A stretch of DNA of 64,000 nt from Pseudobutyrivibrio ruminis HUN009 (lineage in GTDB: Bacteria; Bacillota; Clostridia; Lachnospirales; Lachnospiraceae). Positions 15,908-24,582 of the stretch are shown piece by piece. The stretch is from assembly GCF_000703005.1 (NCBI RefSeq), contig NZ_JNLH01000001.1:2225001-2289000 (forward strand), in the 5' to 3' direction. The notes under the pieces are model-generated. The model was not told the DNA's origin. It did no database searches and saw only the letters and a program-made list of their open reading frames with translations. A program made the translations under genes and the position numbers. How positions within the stretch are numbered: the first letter of the stretch is position 1; each line of letters begins with the position of its first letter.

Positions 15908-18163
15908 TTAAAAACGCTGAAATTCTGTAAGGATAAAATCAATAGTACGAGCTTGCTCATCCACCGAATCCAGTATTACTGTAACAGGCTGACCAAGCTT
16001 AAATGTACGACCAGTTCGTTCTCCAACAAGTGTAAGATTTTCCTCGATAAAGTCATAATGATCATCATACAATGTAGATACATGAACCAATCCTTCGACA
16101 GTATTTTCAAGCTCTACATACATTCCCCATCCAGTAACAGAAGAAATATTTCCAGTGAATTCCTCACCAATAAAGTTCTTCATAAACTGAACCATTTTCA
16201 GCTTATCTACTTCTCTCTCACATTCCTCTGCTCTACGCTCAAGCTTACTTGTTTCAAGAGCTACCTGAGGAAGTAAAGATTCATAATGAGATATCTTTCT
16301 GTCATTCATTCTTCCACGCAGATGATCCTTAATAATACGATGTATCTGCAAGTCAGGATATCTTCGAATTGGAGATGTAAAATGACAATAGTATTGAGCA
16401 GCCAAGCCAAAATGTCCTTTGCATTCAGTATCATATCTAGCCTGTTGCATACTTCTAAGAGTCATCTTTGTAATAACCGCCTCATCCTCATGACCTGCCA
16501 AAGATTCTAACATCTTTTGAATTTCCTTGGGATGAATGCTATCCTTATTGCCCTTAAGTGTGTAGCCACAAGCACCCAAGAAACGACTCAAAGTCTGCAT
16601 TTTCTCTGGGTCTGGTGCTCCATGAACACGATATACAAATGGTGATTCCATAAGGCTAAAGTGCTCTGCAACAGTTTCATTAGCCGCCAACATAAAATCT
16701 TCGATAAGCTTATGAGCATCGTTTCTCTCGTATGGTGCTAAGCCAACAACCTTTCCTGACTCATCAATGATAATATGTGTTTCAGGGAAATCAAAATCAA
16801 TAGCACCTCTTTTCTTACGTTTTGCACGAAGAATCTGAGATAGCTTATACATTTGATCAATCATCTCTGCAACATCAGCGTATTCACTACGTTTACCTTC
16901 GTCACCAGTCATGATAGCAAATACATCTGTATATGTCATACGATGATTACTGTTGATTACTGACTCGCAAATATTGTGATCAATAAGCTCGCCCTTAGGA
17001 TTAAAAGTCATGATACAAGATAGTGCCAATCTATCCTCACCCTCATTCAATGAACACATGCCATTTGAAAGGGTATGCGGAAGCATTGGAATTACTCTAT
17101 CAGCAAGATATACAGAAGTTCCACGTTTAAGAGCTTCTACATCAAGGGCTGAAGATTCCTGTACGTAATTAGTAACATCAGCTATATGAACACCAAGAAC
17201 GAAATTATCCCCGTCCATTTCAAGAGAAACGCCGTCATCGATATCCTTTGTATCCTCGCCATCAATAGTAATAACTGTTAAATCTCGAATGTCATTTCTT
17301 CCAGCTCTATCCGCCTCTGAAACAGGTTTAGCGACGTTTGTAGCTTGCTTTAGAACCTTATTAGGAAACTCTGGATCTATACCAAAGCCTCTCACTATAG
17401 ATAGTATATCTACACCTGGATCATTCTTATGACCAATGATTTCTGTAATAACACCCTCTGGCTTGTGAGAATCGTCACCATAATCTTCGATATGACAAAC
17501 AACCTTATGGCCTGTAACAGCACCCATATCCTTGCCTGCCGGGATGAAAATATCTCTATCTAATTTGTTGCTATCTGCAACAACAAAACCAAAGCCATTG
17601 CTTTTCTCATATGTACCAACTACATCTGAGAAACCATGAGCAATAATTCGAATAACACGAGCTTCCTGACGTTTGCCTGGAGCACCGTATGTGAGAACTG
17701 CGGCAACTGTATCATCCTGCATAGCAAAAGCAGTATTGTCTCTGCCTACAAAATAGTCTTCATCACTGCCCTCAACTTCGATAAATCCATATCCATCTTT
17801 ATGGGATATAAATCTACCAATAATATCTGGTTCAAGATTTTCATTCTTTGGACGATTAGCATTCTTAGCAACCTGATTGAGAGATTGCTTCTTAGTAGCT
17901 AATTCTGCTTTTGAAGGCTTCTTTGATTTATGATCTTTTAGCTTTATGAATTTAGGTCTGTTTTCAGCAATCTGATATTTGCCACGCTTTGTAATTTCCA
18001 CCTGTCCTTCGTCAACAAGCTCCTGTAGAACCTGAGCGAACTCACTACGCTTATCTTTCTCAACATCAAGTAGAATTTCAAGTTCCTTCTTTTTCATCGG
18101 AACATAAGCCTGACTTTTAAATACATCCATCAGAAAATGCTTCTGTTTATCGTACTCTCTCAT
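15908..18163 (-). CDS. rnr: Ribonuclease R (3'-5' exoribonuclease, RNB family)
   Basis: A 751-aa RNase II/R enzyme. An N-terminal winged-helix domain (about 1-70) and a basic linker lead into cold-shock/OB domains (about 100-250). The RNB catalytic domain follows, with TIDGEDTKDIDDGVSLE (catalytic Asp cluster) and HIADVTNYV. FTSPIRRYPDLQIHRI precedes the S1 domain (about 660-745, ISSVTGWGMYVELENTVEGLVHVS). RNase R degrades structured RNA and, with SmpB and tmRNA, destroys non-stop mRNAs. ATG at 18163 (MREYDKQ) follows AGGAGG with a short 3-nt gap. The upstream TTG at 18181 lies before that site. It is in an operon with secG. Confidence 0.95.
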   Translation of the reverse strand: MREYDKQKHFLMDVFKSQAYVPMKKKELEILLDVEKDKRSEFAQVLQELVDEGQVEITKRGKYQIAENRPKFIKLKDHKSKKPSKAELATKKQSLNQVAKNANRPKNENLEPDIIGRFISHKDGYGFIEVEGSDEDYFVGRDNTAFAMQDDTVAAVLTYGAPGKRQEARVIRIIAHGFSDVVGTYEKSNGFGFVVADSNKLDRDIFIPAGKDMGAVTGHKVVCHIEDYGDDSHKPEGVITEIIGHKNDPGVDILSIVRGFGIDPEFPNKVLKQATNVAKPVSEADRAGRNDIRDLTVITIDGEDTKDIDDGVSLEMDGDNFVLGVHIADVTNYVQESSALDVEALKRGTSVYLADRVIPMLPHTLSNGMCSLNEGEDRLALSCIMTFNPKGELIDHNICESVINSNHRMTYTDVFAIMTGDEGKRSEYADVAEMIDQMYKLSQILRAKRKKRGAIDFDFPETHIIIDESGKVVGLAPYERNDAHKLIEDFMLAANETVAEHFSLMESPFVYRVHGAPDPEKMQTLSRFLGACGYTLKGNKDSIHPKEIQKMLESLAGHEDEAVITKMTLRSMQQARYDTECKGHFGLAAQYYCHFTSPIRRYPDLQIHRIIKDHLRGRMNDRKISHYESLLPQVALETSKLERRAEECEREVDKLKMVQFMKNFIGEEFTGNISSVTGWGMYVELENTVEGLVHVSTLYDDHYDFIEENLTLVGERTGRTFKLGQPVTVILDSVDEQARTIDFILTEFQRF

Positions 18164-18182
18164 AAACCTCCTAAACAACAAA

Positions 18183-18203
18183 TGCCACCCTAAAAGGGTG
18201 GCA
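18183..18203 (-). terminator. Intra-operonic hairpin between secG and rnr
   Basis: Eight-base arms (18183-18190, 18196-18203) form a GC-rich stem with a five-base A/T loop. The tract after the stem on the minus strand is ATTTGTTGTTTAGG, which is only partly U-rich. The AGGAGG of rnr follows directly. There is no room for a separate rnr promoter after it, so it probably acts as an attenuator or a 3'-end protector of secG mRNA. Confidence 0.6.
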
Positions 18204-18217
18204 AAATAAAATCTCTC

Positions 18218-18460
18218 TTAAAAGCTACCAATATTCAATACTGCTGAAAGCACGAAGAATAAGATAACACAAACTGTTGTAAGCTTAACTAATAAGCCTT
18301 CACGCGAACGTCCCTTATTACGGCTCCAGTATGAATCAAACTGCTGGCCTGATAATGAACCAAGGCCATTCTGCTTTCCTTCCTGGAAAAGAATGATAAC
18401 TGTAAGTGCCACACAAATAGCAATTAATAAAAATATAAGAACTATCTTTAATGTTTGCAT
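18218..18460 (-). CDS. secG: Preprotein translocase subunit SecG
   Basis: An 80-aa membrane protein with helix 1 (about 3-24, LKIVLIFLLIAICVALTVIILFQ), the cytoplasmic loop motif QEGKQNGLGSLSG, and helix 2 (about 58-76). It is the accessory subunit of the SecYEG channel. Length and topology match the family. It is the first gene of the secG-rnr-smpB-maf set, with GGGAGG before the ATG and a good promoter upstream. secG next to rnr and smpB is a common Firmicute arrangement. Confidence 0.93.
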   Translation of the reverse strand: MQTLKIVLIFLLIAICVALTVIILFQEGKQNGLGSLSGQQFDSYWSRNKGRSREGLLVKLTTVCVILFFVLSAVLNIGSF

Positions 18461-18519
18461 AATGCCTCCCGAATAGCTAATATTTAAAAACTAAAATTGC
18501 GACCTTTCGCAACATTTGA

Positions 18520-18548
18520 AGTATATCATAGGGTATATTTGATTTCAA
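18520..18548 (-). promoter_or_regulatory. Sigma-A promoter for secG-rnr-smpB-maf
   Basis: Minus-strand -35 TTGAAA (18543-18548) and -10 TATACT (18520-18525) have 17-bp spacing. The leader downstream contains a small perfect hairpin, TTGCGA/TCGCAA (18497-18512), that may stabilise the transcript. Confidence 0.6.
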
Positions 18549-18627
18549 GCAAATTCAGCAAATCTGTATCCTTTTATTTTGTCCCCAAAACAACTATACT
18601 ATTACTTAACACAAAGGAGAATAAGTT

Positions 18628-19482
18628 ATGTTAAGTAGGTATTTTGTATTATTTATTATTTATAGTTTTATCGGGTGGATTTACGAGACGTGTTATTGCA
18701 CTATACACGAAAAAGCTTGGGAAAATCGAGGTTTTTTATATGGTCCTTGTATCCCACTTTACGGAGTCGGCGCTACACTAGCCCAGATTATTTTTGTAGA
18801 TTTGCCTTTCGTACATAGTAAGAGCCCTTCATATTTAACAATATTCTTAGGATGTGCCGTCGGCTCTTTCTTTCTAGAATATGGTACATCATATATCTTA
18901 GAAAAAAGATTTCACGCAAGATGGTGGGATTACAGTGATTTACCACTAAATATAAACGGCCGTGTATGCCTTATCTTTACCTGCTGTTTTGGAATCGCAG
19001 GAATTATTGTAACCCAGTTTATTGTTCCACCAATTGTAAGCGTTATAGTATTAATCCCTCAGATTGTCATTGAGTTACTTGCACTTATATTTATGTTCCT
19101 ATTTGGAATGGACATGGCATTAACAGTTTCCGCTCTTACCACTTTTGCCAAGGAATTTGAACGTATTAACGAACAGATCAATAACCAAATGGCAGAAAAA
19201 GTCGAAGCACTTACCACTAATCTTGCTGATGCCAAGCTTGCCAGAATTGAAAAGGCAAATGAACGCAAAGAAGCAGCTTTTGTTAAACGTGAAATAACTG
19301 CAGAAAAGCTTGAAGAAATAAAGGAACAACTATCTAGCGAAGCTGTTAAACAATGGATTATGAACGCCACAGAAACCCAGCGCGGACAGTTCAGACACAT
19401 TGCAAAATTCACTCACCCAGTAGCATCTACAAAATCACTATTAAACAAAGGTTCAGAATATCTTCGTCATCGCAAAAAATAG
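18628..19482 (+). CDS. CmpB-type putative ABC transporter permease membrane protein
   Basis: A 284-aa protein. The N-terminal 170 residues hold about five membrane helices with the family motifs YSFIGWIYETCYC, RGFLYGPCIPLYG, FFLEYGTSYILEK and WWDYSDLPLNINGRVCL. These mark the family named ABC_trans_CmpB (PF06541), common in Lachnospiraceae and of unknown function; transporter activity is not established. The last 110 residues are a charged, Ala/Lys/Glu-rich coiled coil (about 180-270) in the cytoplasm, longer than in many family members. It has an AAAGGAG ribosome site, is divergent from secG and is followed by a shared terminator with yajC. Confidence 0.78.
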   Translation: MLSRYFVLFIIYSFIGWIYETCYCTIHEKAWENRGFLYGPCIPLYGVGATLAQIIFVDLPFVHSKSPSYLTIFLGCAVGSFFLEYGTSYILEKRFHARWWDYSDLPLNINGRVCLIFTCCFGIAGIIVTQFIVPPIVSVIVLIPQIVIELLALIFMFLFGMDMALTVSALTTFAKEFERINEQINNQMAEKVEALTTNLADAKLARIEKANERKEAAFVKREITAEKLEEIKEQLSSEAVKQWIMNATETQRGQFRHIAKFTHPVASTKSLLNKGSEYLRHRKK

Positions 19483-19490
19483 TAAAAAAT

Positions 19491-19512
19491 AAGCCACCTA
19501 ATAAGGTGGCTT
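19491..19512. terminator. Bidirectional terminator between the CmpB-like gene and yajC
   Basis: Stem AAGCCACCT (19491-19499) / AGGTGGCTT (19504-19512) has a four-base loop. TTTCTTAG follows on the plus strand and TATTTTTTAC on the minus strand, so it serves both convergent transcripts. Confidence 0.8.
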
Positions 19513-19529
19513 TCTTAGTCTAAATTTAA

Positions 19530-19880
19530 TTATTTAGTCTTTTCTTTTTTATCTTCTTCCTTAGAAGCCTTAACAGCGTCCTCTGGCTTTTCTACCTGAG
19601 CGATTGCTGCCTTCTGCATTGGAATACGGCAGTTTTTGTTGCTTCCGAACTCTACGATAACAGTTGTGTCATCAGGGATAGAGATAACAACACCATAAAA
19701 ACCGCTTGTAGTAAGAACTGTATCACCTACAGCAAGAGTAGACATCATAGCTGTCTTTTCCTTCTGCTCCTTCTGCTGTGGACGAATCATGAAAAAGTAC
19801 ATGAATACAAAAAGAACTACTACCCAAATAATTAAGCTGATTGAGCTATTAGCTGCAGTTAATAAAACTGAACTGTTCAT
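19530..19880 (-). CDS. yajC: Preprotein translocase subunit YajC
   Basis: A 116-aa protein. A single membrane helix (about 15-34, ISLIIWVVVLFVFMYFFMI) is followed by the family motif RPQQKEQKEK and the soluble segment VGDTVLTTSGFYGVVISI...VEFGSNKNCRIPMQKAAIAQV. A K/E-rich tail ends the protein. YajC associates with SecDF and SecYEG. It is separated from tgt by 110 bp holding its own candidate promoter, although the tgt-yajC order is widely conserved. Confidence 0.94.
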   Translation of the reverse strand: MNSSVLLTAANSSISLIIWVVVLFVFMYFFMIRPQQKEQKEKTAMMSTLAVGDTVLTTSGFYGVVISIPDDTTVIVEFGSNKNCRIPMQKAAIAQVEKPEDAVKASKEEDKKEKTK

Positions 19881-19929
19881 TAGATTATTCCTCCTAATCG
19901 TTGACCCTATGGGCCAGTCACTGAAATTT

Positions 19930-19958
19930 ATTTTACATAAAGAACACTATATTCGCAA
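19930..19958 (-). promoter_or_regulatory. Candidate promoter for yajC
   Basis: Minus-strand -35 TTGCGA (19953-19958) and -10 TAAAAT (19930-19935) have 17-bp spacing, about 50 bp before the yajC ATG. Confidence 0.4.
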
Positions 19959-19990
19959 GAAAATTATACTATTTAATATATTTTTAAGAA

Positions 19991-21127
19991 TTACTGTTCT
20001 CCTGCTTCCATTGAAGCAAGCTTATTTTTCTTGTAAGTAGCAAATTCACCTGCATCCAAAGCGTTTCTGATTTCTTCCATCATTGTGTTGTAGAAGTATA
20101 GATTGTGAAGAACGCAAAGTCTCATACCAAGCATTTCCTTAGCCTTAAGCAAATGACGAATATATGCTCTTGAGTAAGTCTTACATGCTGGACAACCACA
20201 GCCTTCTTCGATAGGTCTCATATCCTTTTCAAACTTCTGATTGAAAAGATTAAGCTTACCATGGTTTGTATATACATGACCATGACGACCATTACGACTA
20301 GGATATACACAATCAAAGAAATCAACACCTCTATCAACGGCCTCTAAAATATTTGCAGGAGTACCAACTCCCATCAAATATGTAGGCTTGTTCTGAGGAA
20401 GATAAGGTACAACATGATCAAGCACATCGTACATCTGCTCATGGCTCTCACCAACAGCAAGACCACCTACTGCATATCCTGGCAAATCAAGCTCTGAAAT
20501 AGCCTTTGCATGTTCAATTCTGATGTCATTATAGATTGCGCCCTGGTTGATACCAAACAACAATTGCTCTTTATTGATTGTGTCTGGCAATGAATTAAGA
20601 CGAGCCATCTCTTCCTTGCAACGATGAAGCCATCTTGTAGTACGAGCCACTGAATCCTCTACGTATTTACGTTCAGCAAGAGCTGGCGGACACTCATCAA
20701 AGGCCATAGCAATTGTAGAACCAAGGTTAGACTGAATCTGCATAGATTCTTCTGGCCCCATAAAGATTTTGTGGCCATCGATATGGGAATTGAATGTTAC
20801 ACCCTCTTCTTTGATTTTTCGTATACCAGCAAGTGAGAACACCTGAAATCCGCCTGAATCTGTAAGGATTGGTCTGTCCCAAGCCATAAACTTATGAAGA
20901 CCACCAAGCTCCTTAATAAGCTTATCTCCTGTACGAACGTGCAAATGATAGGTGTTTGAAAGCTCCACCTGGCATTTAATATCTCTTAAATCATCAGTAG
21001 ATACAGCGCCTTTGATTGCAGCGACAGTACCAACATTCATGAATACTGGTGTTTCGATGACACCATGAACAGTATGGAAACGACCTCTTTTAGCTCGACC
21101 TTCTGTTTTTAACAATTCGTATTTCAA
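19991..21127 (-). CDS. tgt: tRNA-guanine(34) transglycosylase
   Basis: A 378-aa TIM-barrel enzyme that exchanges G34 of GUN-anticodon tRNAs for preQ1 on the way to queuosine. Visible are PVFMNVGTVAAIKG, LTDSGGFQVFSL (substrate-binding Asp), AVGGLAVGE, VDFFDCVYPSRNGRHG (nucleophile Asp), and the zinc site CGCPACKTYSRAYIRHL...LRLCVLHN-type Cys/His set near the end. The start codon is TTG at 21127, overlapping the aroC stop as TTGA; AAGGAG lies 11 bases upstream. No queC/D/E/F genes are in the window, so the cell may salvage the base or make it from loci elsewhere. Confidence 0.95.
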   Translation of the reverse strand: MKYELLKTEGRAKRGRFHTVHGVIETPVFMNVGTVAAIKGAVSTDDLRDIKCQVELSNTYHLHVRTGDKLIKELGGLHKFMAWDRPILTDSGGFQVFSLAGIRKIKEEGVTFNSHIDGHKIFMGPEESMQIQSNLGSTIAMAFDECPPALAERKYVEDSVARTTRWLHRCKEEMARLNSLPDTINKEQLLFGINQGAIYNDIRIEHAKAISELDLPGYAVGGLAVGESHEQMYDVLDHVVPYLPQNKPTYLMGVGTPANILEAVDRGVDFFDCVYPSRNGRHGHVYTNHGKLNLFNQKFEKDMRPIEEGCGCPACKTYSRAYIRHLLKAKEMLGMRLCVLHNLYFYNTMMEEIRNALDAGEFATYKKNKLASMEAGEQ

Positions 21128-22218
21128 TTCTTATAAAACTCCTTAATATAATCTACTCTATCTGTCATGTGTGAAAGCAACGCATCACAAATTGTAATAG
21201 CACACATTGCCTCTACGACAACTACAGCACGAGGAACAATCACAGGATCATGTCTACCATGGATTTCAATATCTACGTCTTCATGCTTTTCATTAACAGT
21301 AGCCTGCGCTTGAGCAATAGATGGAGTTGGCTTAATAGCACATCTAACGATAATATCATCACCATCTGAGATGCCGCCCAGAATACCACCACTATGATTA
21401 GTGACCTTTGTCACAACCCCATTATCCATTCTGAAATTGTCATTATTAATGCTGCCTAAAGTCTTTGAAGCAGCAAAGCCATCACCAATTTCAACGCCCT
21501 TCACTGAGCCAACAGACACAAGAGCCTGCGCTAATTTTGCATCAAGCTTTTCAAAAACTGGATCACCTATGCCGGCTGGAACTCCAGTAATAAGACACTC
21601 GATAACTCCACCCGCGCTATCCTTGTTGAGCATGCAGGCTTCCAGGTATTCTTCTGCCTTTTTAGCTGCAACAGCATCAGGCATACATAAAGGATTGTTG
21701 TCTCTTTCTGATAAATCAAAATCATAGATTTTGATATCTCCAATTGACTTGGTATAAGCACAAACAGTAATTCCAACCTCATTTAAAAGCTTGGCGCAAA
21801 TAGCCCCTGCAGCGACTCGGCCAATAGTTTCTCTTCCAGATGATCTTCCACCACCGCGATAGTCTCTAAGTCCAAACTTTTCAATGAAGCCGTAATCTGC
21901 ATGGCCAGGTCTAAAAGTAGTGGCAATATTTCCATAATCCTTTGAATGTTGATCCTTATTTTCAATCATCAAAGAAATTGGTGTACCAGTAGTAACGCCT
22001 TCAAAAACGCCTGAAAGAATATCAACCTCATCTCCCTCAGCCCTAGCCGTCGTAAATTTAGACTGTCCAGGCTTTCTTCTATCAAGGTATGGTTGAATAT
22101 CTTCTTCTGAAAGCTTTAACCCTGCTGGAAAACCATCTATAACAACGCCCAGCGCTTTGCCATGTGATTCTCCCCAAGTAGTTACTGAAATTCTATTGCC
22201 AAATGTAGACCCTGCCAT
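21124..22218 (-). CDS. aroC: Chorismate synthase
   Basis: A 364-aa FMN-dependent enzyme for the last step of the shikimate pathway, converting EPSP to chorismate. Signature motifs are TWGESHGKALGVVIDG at the N-terminus, RPGHADYGFIEKFGLRDYRGGGRSS-type central motif with RGGGRSSGRET, and AISGILGGISDG-like NHSGGILGGISDGDDI. Length and order are normal. It is the first gene before tgt, with a four-base overlap. AGGAGGAG precedes the ATG. No other aro genes are nearby, and co-transcription with tgt is the only visible context. Confidence 0.95.
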   Translation of the reverse strand: MAGSTFGNRISVTTWGESHGKALGVVIDGFPAGLKLSEEDIQPYLDRRKPGQSKFTTARAEGDEVDILSGVFEGVTTGTPISLMIENKDQHSKDYGNIATTFRPGHADYGFIEKFGLRDYRGGGRSSGRETIGRVAAGAICAKLLNEVGITVCAYTKSIGDIKIYDFDLSERDNNPLCMPDAVAAKKAEEYLEACMLNKDSAGGVIECLITGVPAGIGDPVFEKLDAKLAQALVSVGSVKGVEIGDGFAASKTLGSINNDNFRMDNGVVTKVTNHSGGILGGISDGDDIIVRCAIKPTPSIAQAQATVNEKHEDVDIEIHGRHDPVIVPRAVVVVEAMCAITICDALLSHMTDRVDYIKEFYKN

Positions 22219-22236
22219 ATTCTCCTCCTATGAAAA

Positions 22237-22259
22237 AAGGGCTGCGCCTTGCAGCCCTT
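22237..22259 (-). terminator. Terminator of the lactonase gene
   Basis: Nine-base arms AAGGGCTGC (22237-22245) / GCAGCCCTT (22251-22259) are followed on the minus strand by TTTTTTCA. This is a strong rho-independent terminator. It separates the lactonase gene from aroC. Confidence 0.85.
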
Positions 22260-22278
22260 AGATAATACAACCGATAAT

Positions 22279-23334
22279 TTATTTTATCTTTACAACAATA
22301 ATGCTATTAGGCTTAGCAATTTTGATAGGTGCATTCTGCATTAATGAATGACCTGTCTTTTTATCAATAGTAAAGCTTCGAATTTCATTTGTATCATGAT
22401 TTAGTGAAACATAATACTTATCCTTAGGCAATACAGCAAAGCTCTTTGGATAATCTCCACTGATGAAACTGTGTGAGAAGTATTTAATCTTTCCAGATTT
22501 TTCATCGCGTTCGTACATGCAAATAGCATTTAAACCATCCACGCTGGCATATACAAACTTGCCATCCTCACCAAACTTGATGTTTGTACCAGTACTGATT
22601 TCCTCATCAACACCAACAAGAAGTGATACTGACTGAATATTTTCAAAATCAGGATGATCATCAATAATATGGTAATCATAAACTAAAATCTCATTAGACA
22701 TTTCAGTGATTACATATGCATATTTTCCATCTGGAGAAAACTTCATTTTAAGAGGTGCTGAACCCATTGCACAACGAACAATATCTACAAGATGAAGCTT
22801 GCCCATCTCATAATCTACTTCGTAAATCTTAATCTGATGAAGACCATTTTCTACAGCGCAAAGGAATCTCTCATCTGGAGTAAGCTCAACACATGTGCAA
22901 TGTGGATACAAAGGACGATCTGCTACTGATTTACCAATTCCCTGATGGAAAATACCATCAGCGATACCATTAATGCTTCCATCTTCGTTAAGTTTCATCA
23001 TTGTAACACGGCCATCATGATAACCTGCTACAAAAAGATATCTGTTCTGTGAGTCAACGCAAAGGTTACAACCTCTCATACCGCCAACCCATTCCTGGTT
23101 CATCTTTTCAAGATCACCATTTTCAAGAATCTTGAAGGAAGCAACACCTTCATCTGCAATTGAATAAAGATATTTGTTATCCTTTGAATTGATGATGTCC
23201 GATGGATTATTGATAGGAGCTACACTCTGTTCAACCATCTTTCCTGTGTCAGGATCAACATCATAAACATAAATACCAACGCTAGTCTCATGTGTATAGG
23301 TTCCCACATAAGCCACATATTTGCTCTCTGCCAT
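22279..23334 (-). CDS. Lactonase-family beta-propeller protein (6-phosphogluconolactonase-like)
   Basis: A 351-aa seven-bladed propeller related to YbhE/Pgl. Recurrent blade motifs include YVAYVGTYTHETSVGIYVYDVD, KYLYSIADEGVASFKI, NRYLFVAGYHDGRVTM, ERFLCAVENGLHQIKIYEVD and PDGKYAYVITEMSNEILVY. The HCT motif in PHCTCVELTPDE resembles the catalytic-face residues of bacterial lactonases. It probably hydrolyses 6-phosphogluconolactone in the oxidative pentose phosphate route, but many such propellers have unknown substrates. It stands alone between terminators, with a strong GAGGAG ribosome site. Confidence 0.8.
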   Translation of the reverse strand: MAESKYVAYVGTYTHETSVGIYVYDVDPDTGKMVEQSVAPINNPSDIINSKDNKYLYSIADEGVASFKILENGDLEKMNQEWVGGMRGCNLCVDSQNRYLFVAGYHDGRVTMMKLNEDGSINGIADGIFHQGIGKSVADRPLYPHCTCVELTPDERFLCAVENGLHQIKIYEVDYEMGKLHLVDIVRCAMGSAPLKMKFSPDGKYAYVITEMSNEILVYDYHIIDDHPDFENIQSVSLLVGVDEEISTGTNIKFGEDGKFVYASVDGLNAICMYERDEKSGKIKYFSHSFISGDYPKSFAVLPKDKYYVSLNHDTNEIRSFTIDKKTGHSLMQNAPIKIAKPNSIIVVKIK

Positions 23335-23355
23335 TATATTCTCCTCGTAACTAAC

Positions 23356-24582
23356 TTATGCTTCTTTTCTTCTTAAAATATCAAACTCATCAGGAGTAAT
23401 GCTAAGCTTAATGAAAAGCTTCTGTTTAGGATGTGGGCAAGATTCCATATCCTCTCCCTCTTCATTCTTAATTCCAAGAACTTCTACCTCTATATTATCT
23501 CCATTTGGCTTCATAATTTCAATAGTTTCGCCAACTGAAAATTTATTACGCTGTTCAATTTCAAAGTATCCCTCAGAATTGAGCTTACCTGCAATACCAA
23601 GGTATGTATAACCTATATTGTATGTGTTGTTATCATATATCTGTGATTCCTCAGATGGCTTTCCATAGAAGAATCCAGTTGTAAACTGACGATAAGTACA
23701 TGCAGAAATCTGCTCCTTGTACCAATCAAGGTTTGCAAGATATTTTTCTTCGGATTCCTTGCAATCATCAATAGCCTTGCGGTATGTACGAGCAACAGTA
23801 GCAACATACAAAGCTGTCTTCATACGACCTTCAATTTTGAAGCTATCGATTCCAGAATCTAAAAGATCAGGAACATGTTCAATCATACATAAATCCTTTG
23901 AATTGAAAATGTATGTACCACGCTCATTTTCGTATACTGGAAGATACTCTCCTGGACGCTGCTCTTCGACTACTGCATACTTCCAGCGACATGGATGAGT
24001 ACATTCACCATGATTTGCATCTCTTCCTGTAAAATAGTTTGAAAGAAGACATCTACCAGAGTATGAAATGCACATAGCACCGTGAATAAATGTCTCAATC
24101 TCTAAATCATCTGGAATATTTGCTCTGATTTCTTTGATTTCTTTAAGAGAAAGCTCTCTAGCTGAAACAACACGCTTTGCACCTAATTCATACCAGAAAT
24201 TGTATGTACCGTAGTTTGTGTTGTTGGCCTGAGTACTAATATGACGCTCAATATCAGGACAGATTTCCTTTGCCAACATAAATACCGCTGGATCTGCTAT
24301 GATAAGAGCATCCGGCTTAATTTCATTAAGCTCTCTAAAATATTCTTTTACGCCTTCGAGGTCTTCGTTGTGAGCAAGGATATTTGATGTAACATAAACC
24401 TTTACACCGTGCTCGTGAGCAAACTTGATACCCTCAATCATATCCTCTTTAGAAAAGTTTTTAGCCTTAGCACGAAGTCCGTAAACTTCTCCACCAATAT
24501 AAACTGCATCAGCTCCATATATTACAGCAACCTTAAGTACTTCAAGGCTGCTTGCTGGAACTAGTAATTCTGTTTCTCTCAT
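23356..24582 (-). CDS. U32-family tRNA hydroxylation protein (TrhP-like)
   Basis: A 408-aa U32-family protein. It shows ELLVPASSLEVLKVAVIYGADAVYIGG, ISTQANNTNYGTYNFWYELG, and the U32 signature ETFIHGAMCISYSGRCLLSN (residues about 168-187). The Fe-S-type cysteines follow in GECTHPCRW, and FKIEGRMKTALYVA is also present. Homologues (Bacillus YrrN/YrrO, E. coli TrhP/YegQ) make 5-hydroxyuridine at tRNA position 34 from prephenate; they are not proteases despite the name. It overlaps the trmR-like gene by four bases, which strongly supports this role. Bacillus uses two such subunits; only one is here. Confidence 0.85.
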   Translation of the reverse strand: MRETELLVPASSLEVLKVAVIYGADAVYIGGEVYGLRAKAKNFSKEDMIEGIKFAHEHGVKVYVTSNILAHNEDLEGVKEYFRELNEIKPDALIIADPAVFMLAKEICPDIERHISTQANNTNYGTYNFWYELGAKRVVSARELSLKEIKEIRANIPDDLEIETFIHGAMCISYSGRCLLSNYFTGRDANHGECTHPCRWKYAVVEEQRPGEYLPVYENERGTYIFNSKDLCMIEHVPDLLDSGIDSFKIEGRMKTALYVATVARTYRKAIDDCKESEEKYLANLDWYKEQISACTYRQFTTGFFYGKPSEESQIYDNNTYNIGYTYLGIAGKLNSEGYFEIEQRNKFSVGETIEIMKPNGDNIEVEVLGIKNEEGEDMESCPHPKQKLFIKLSITPDEFDILRRKEA

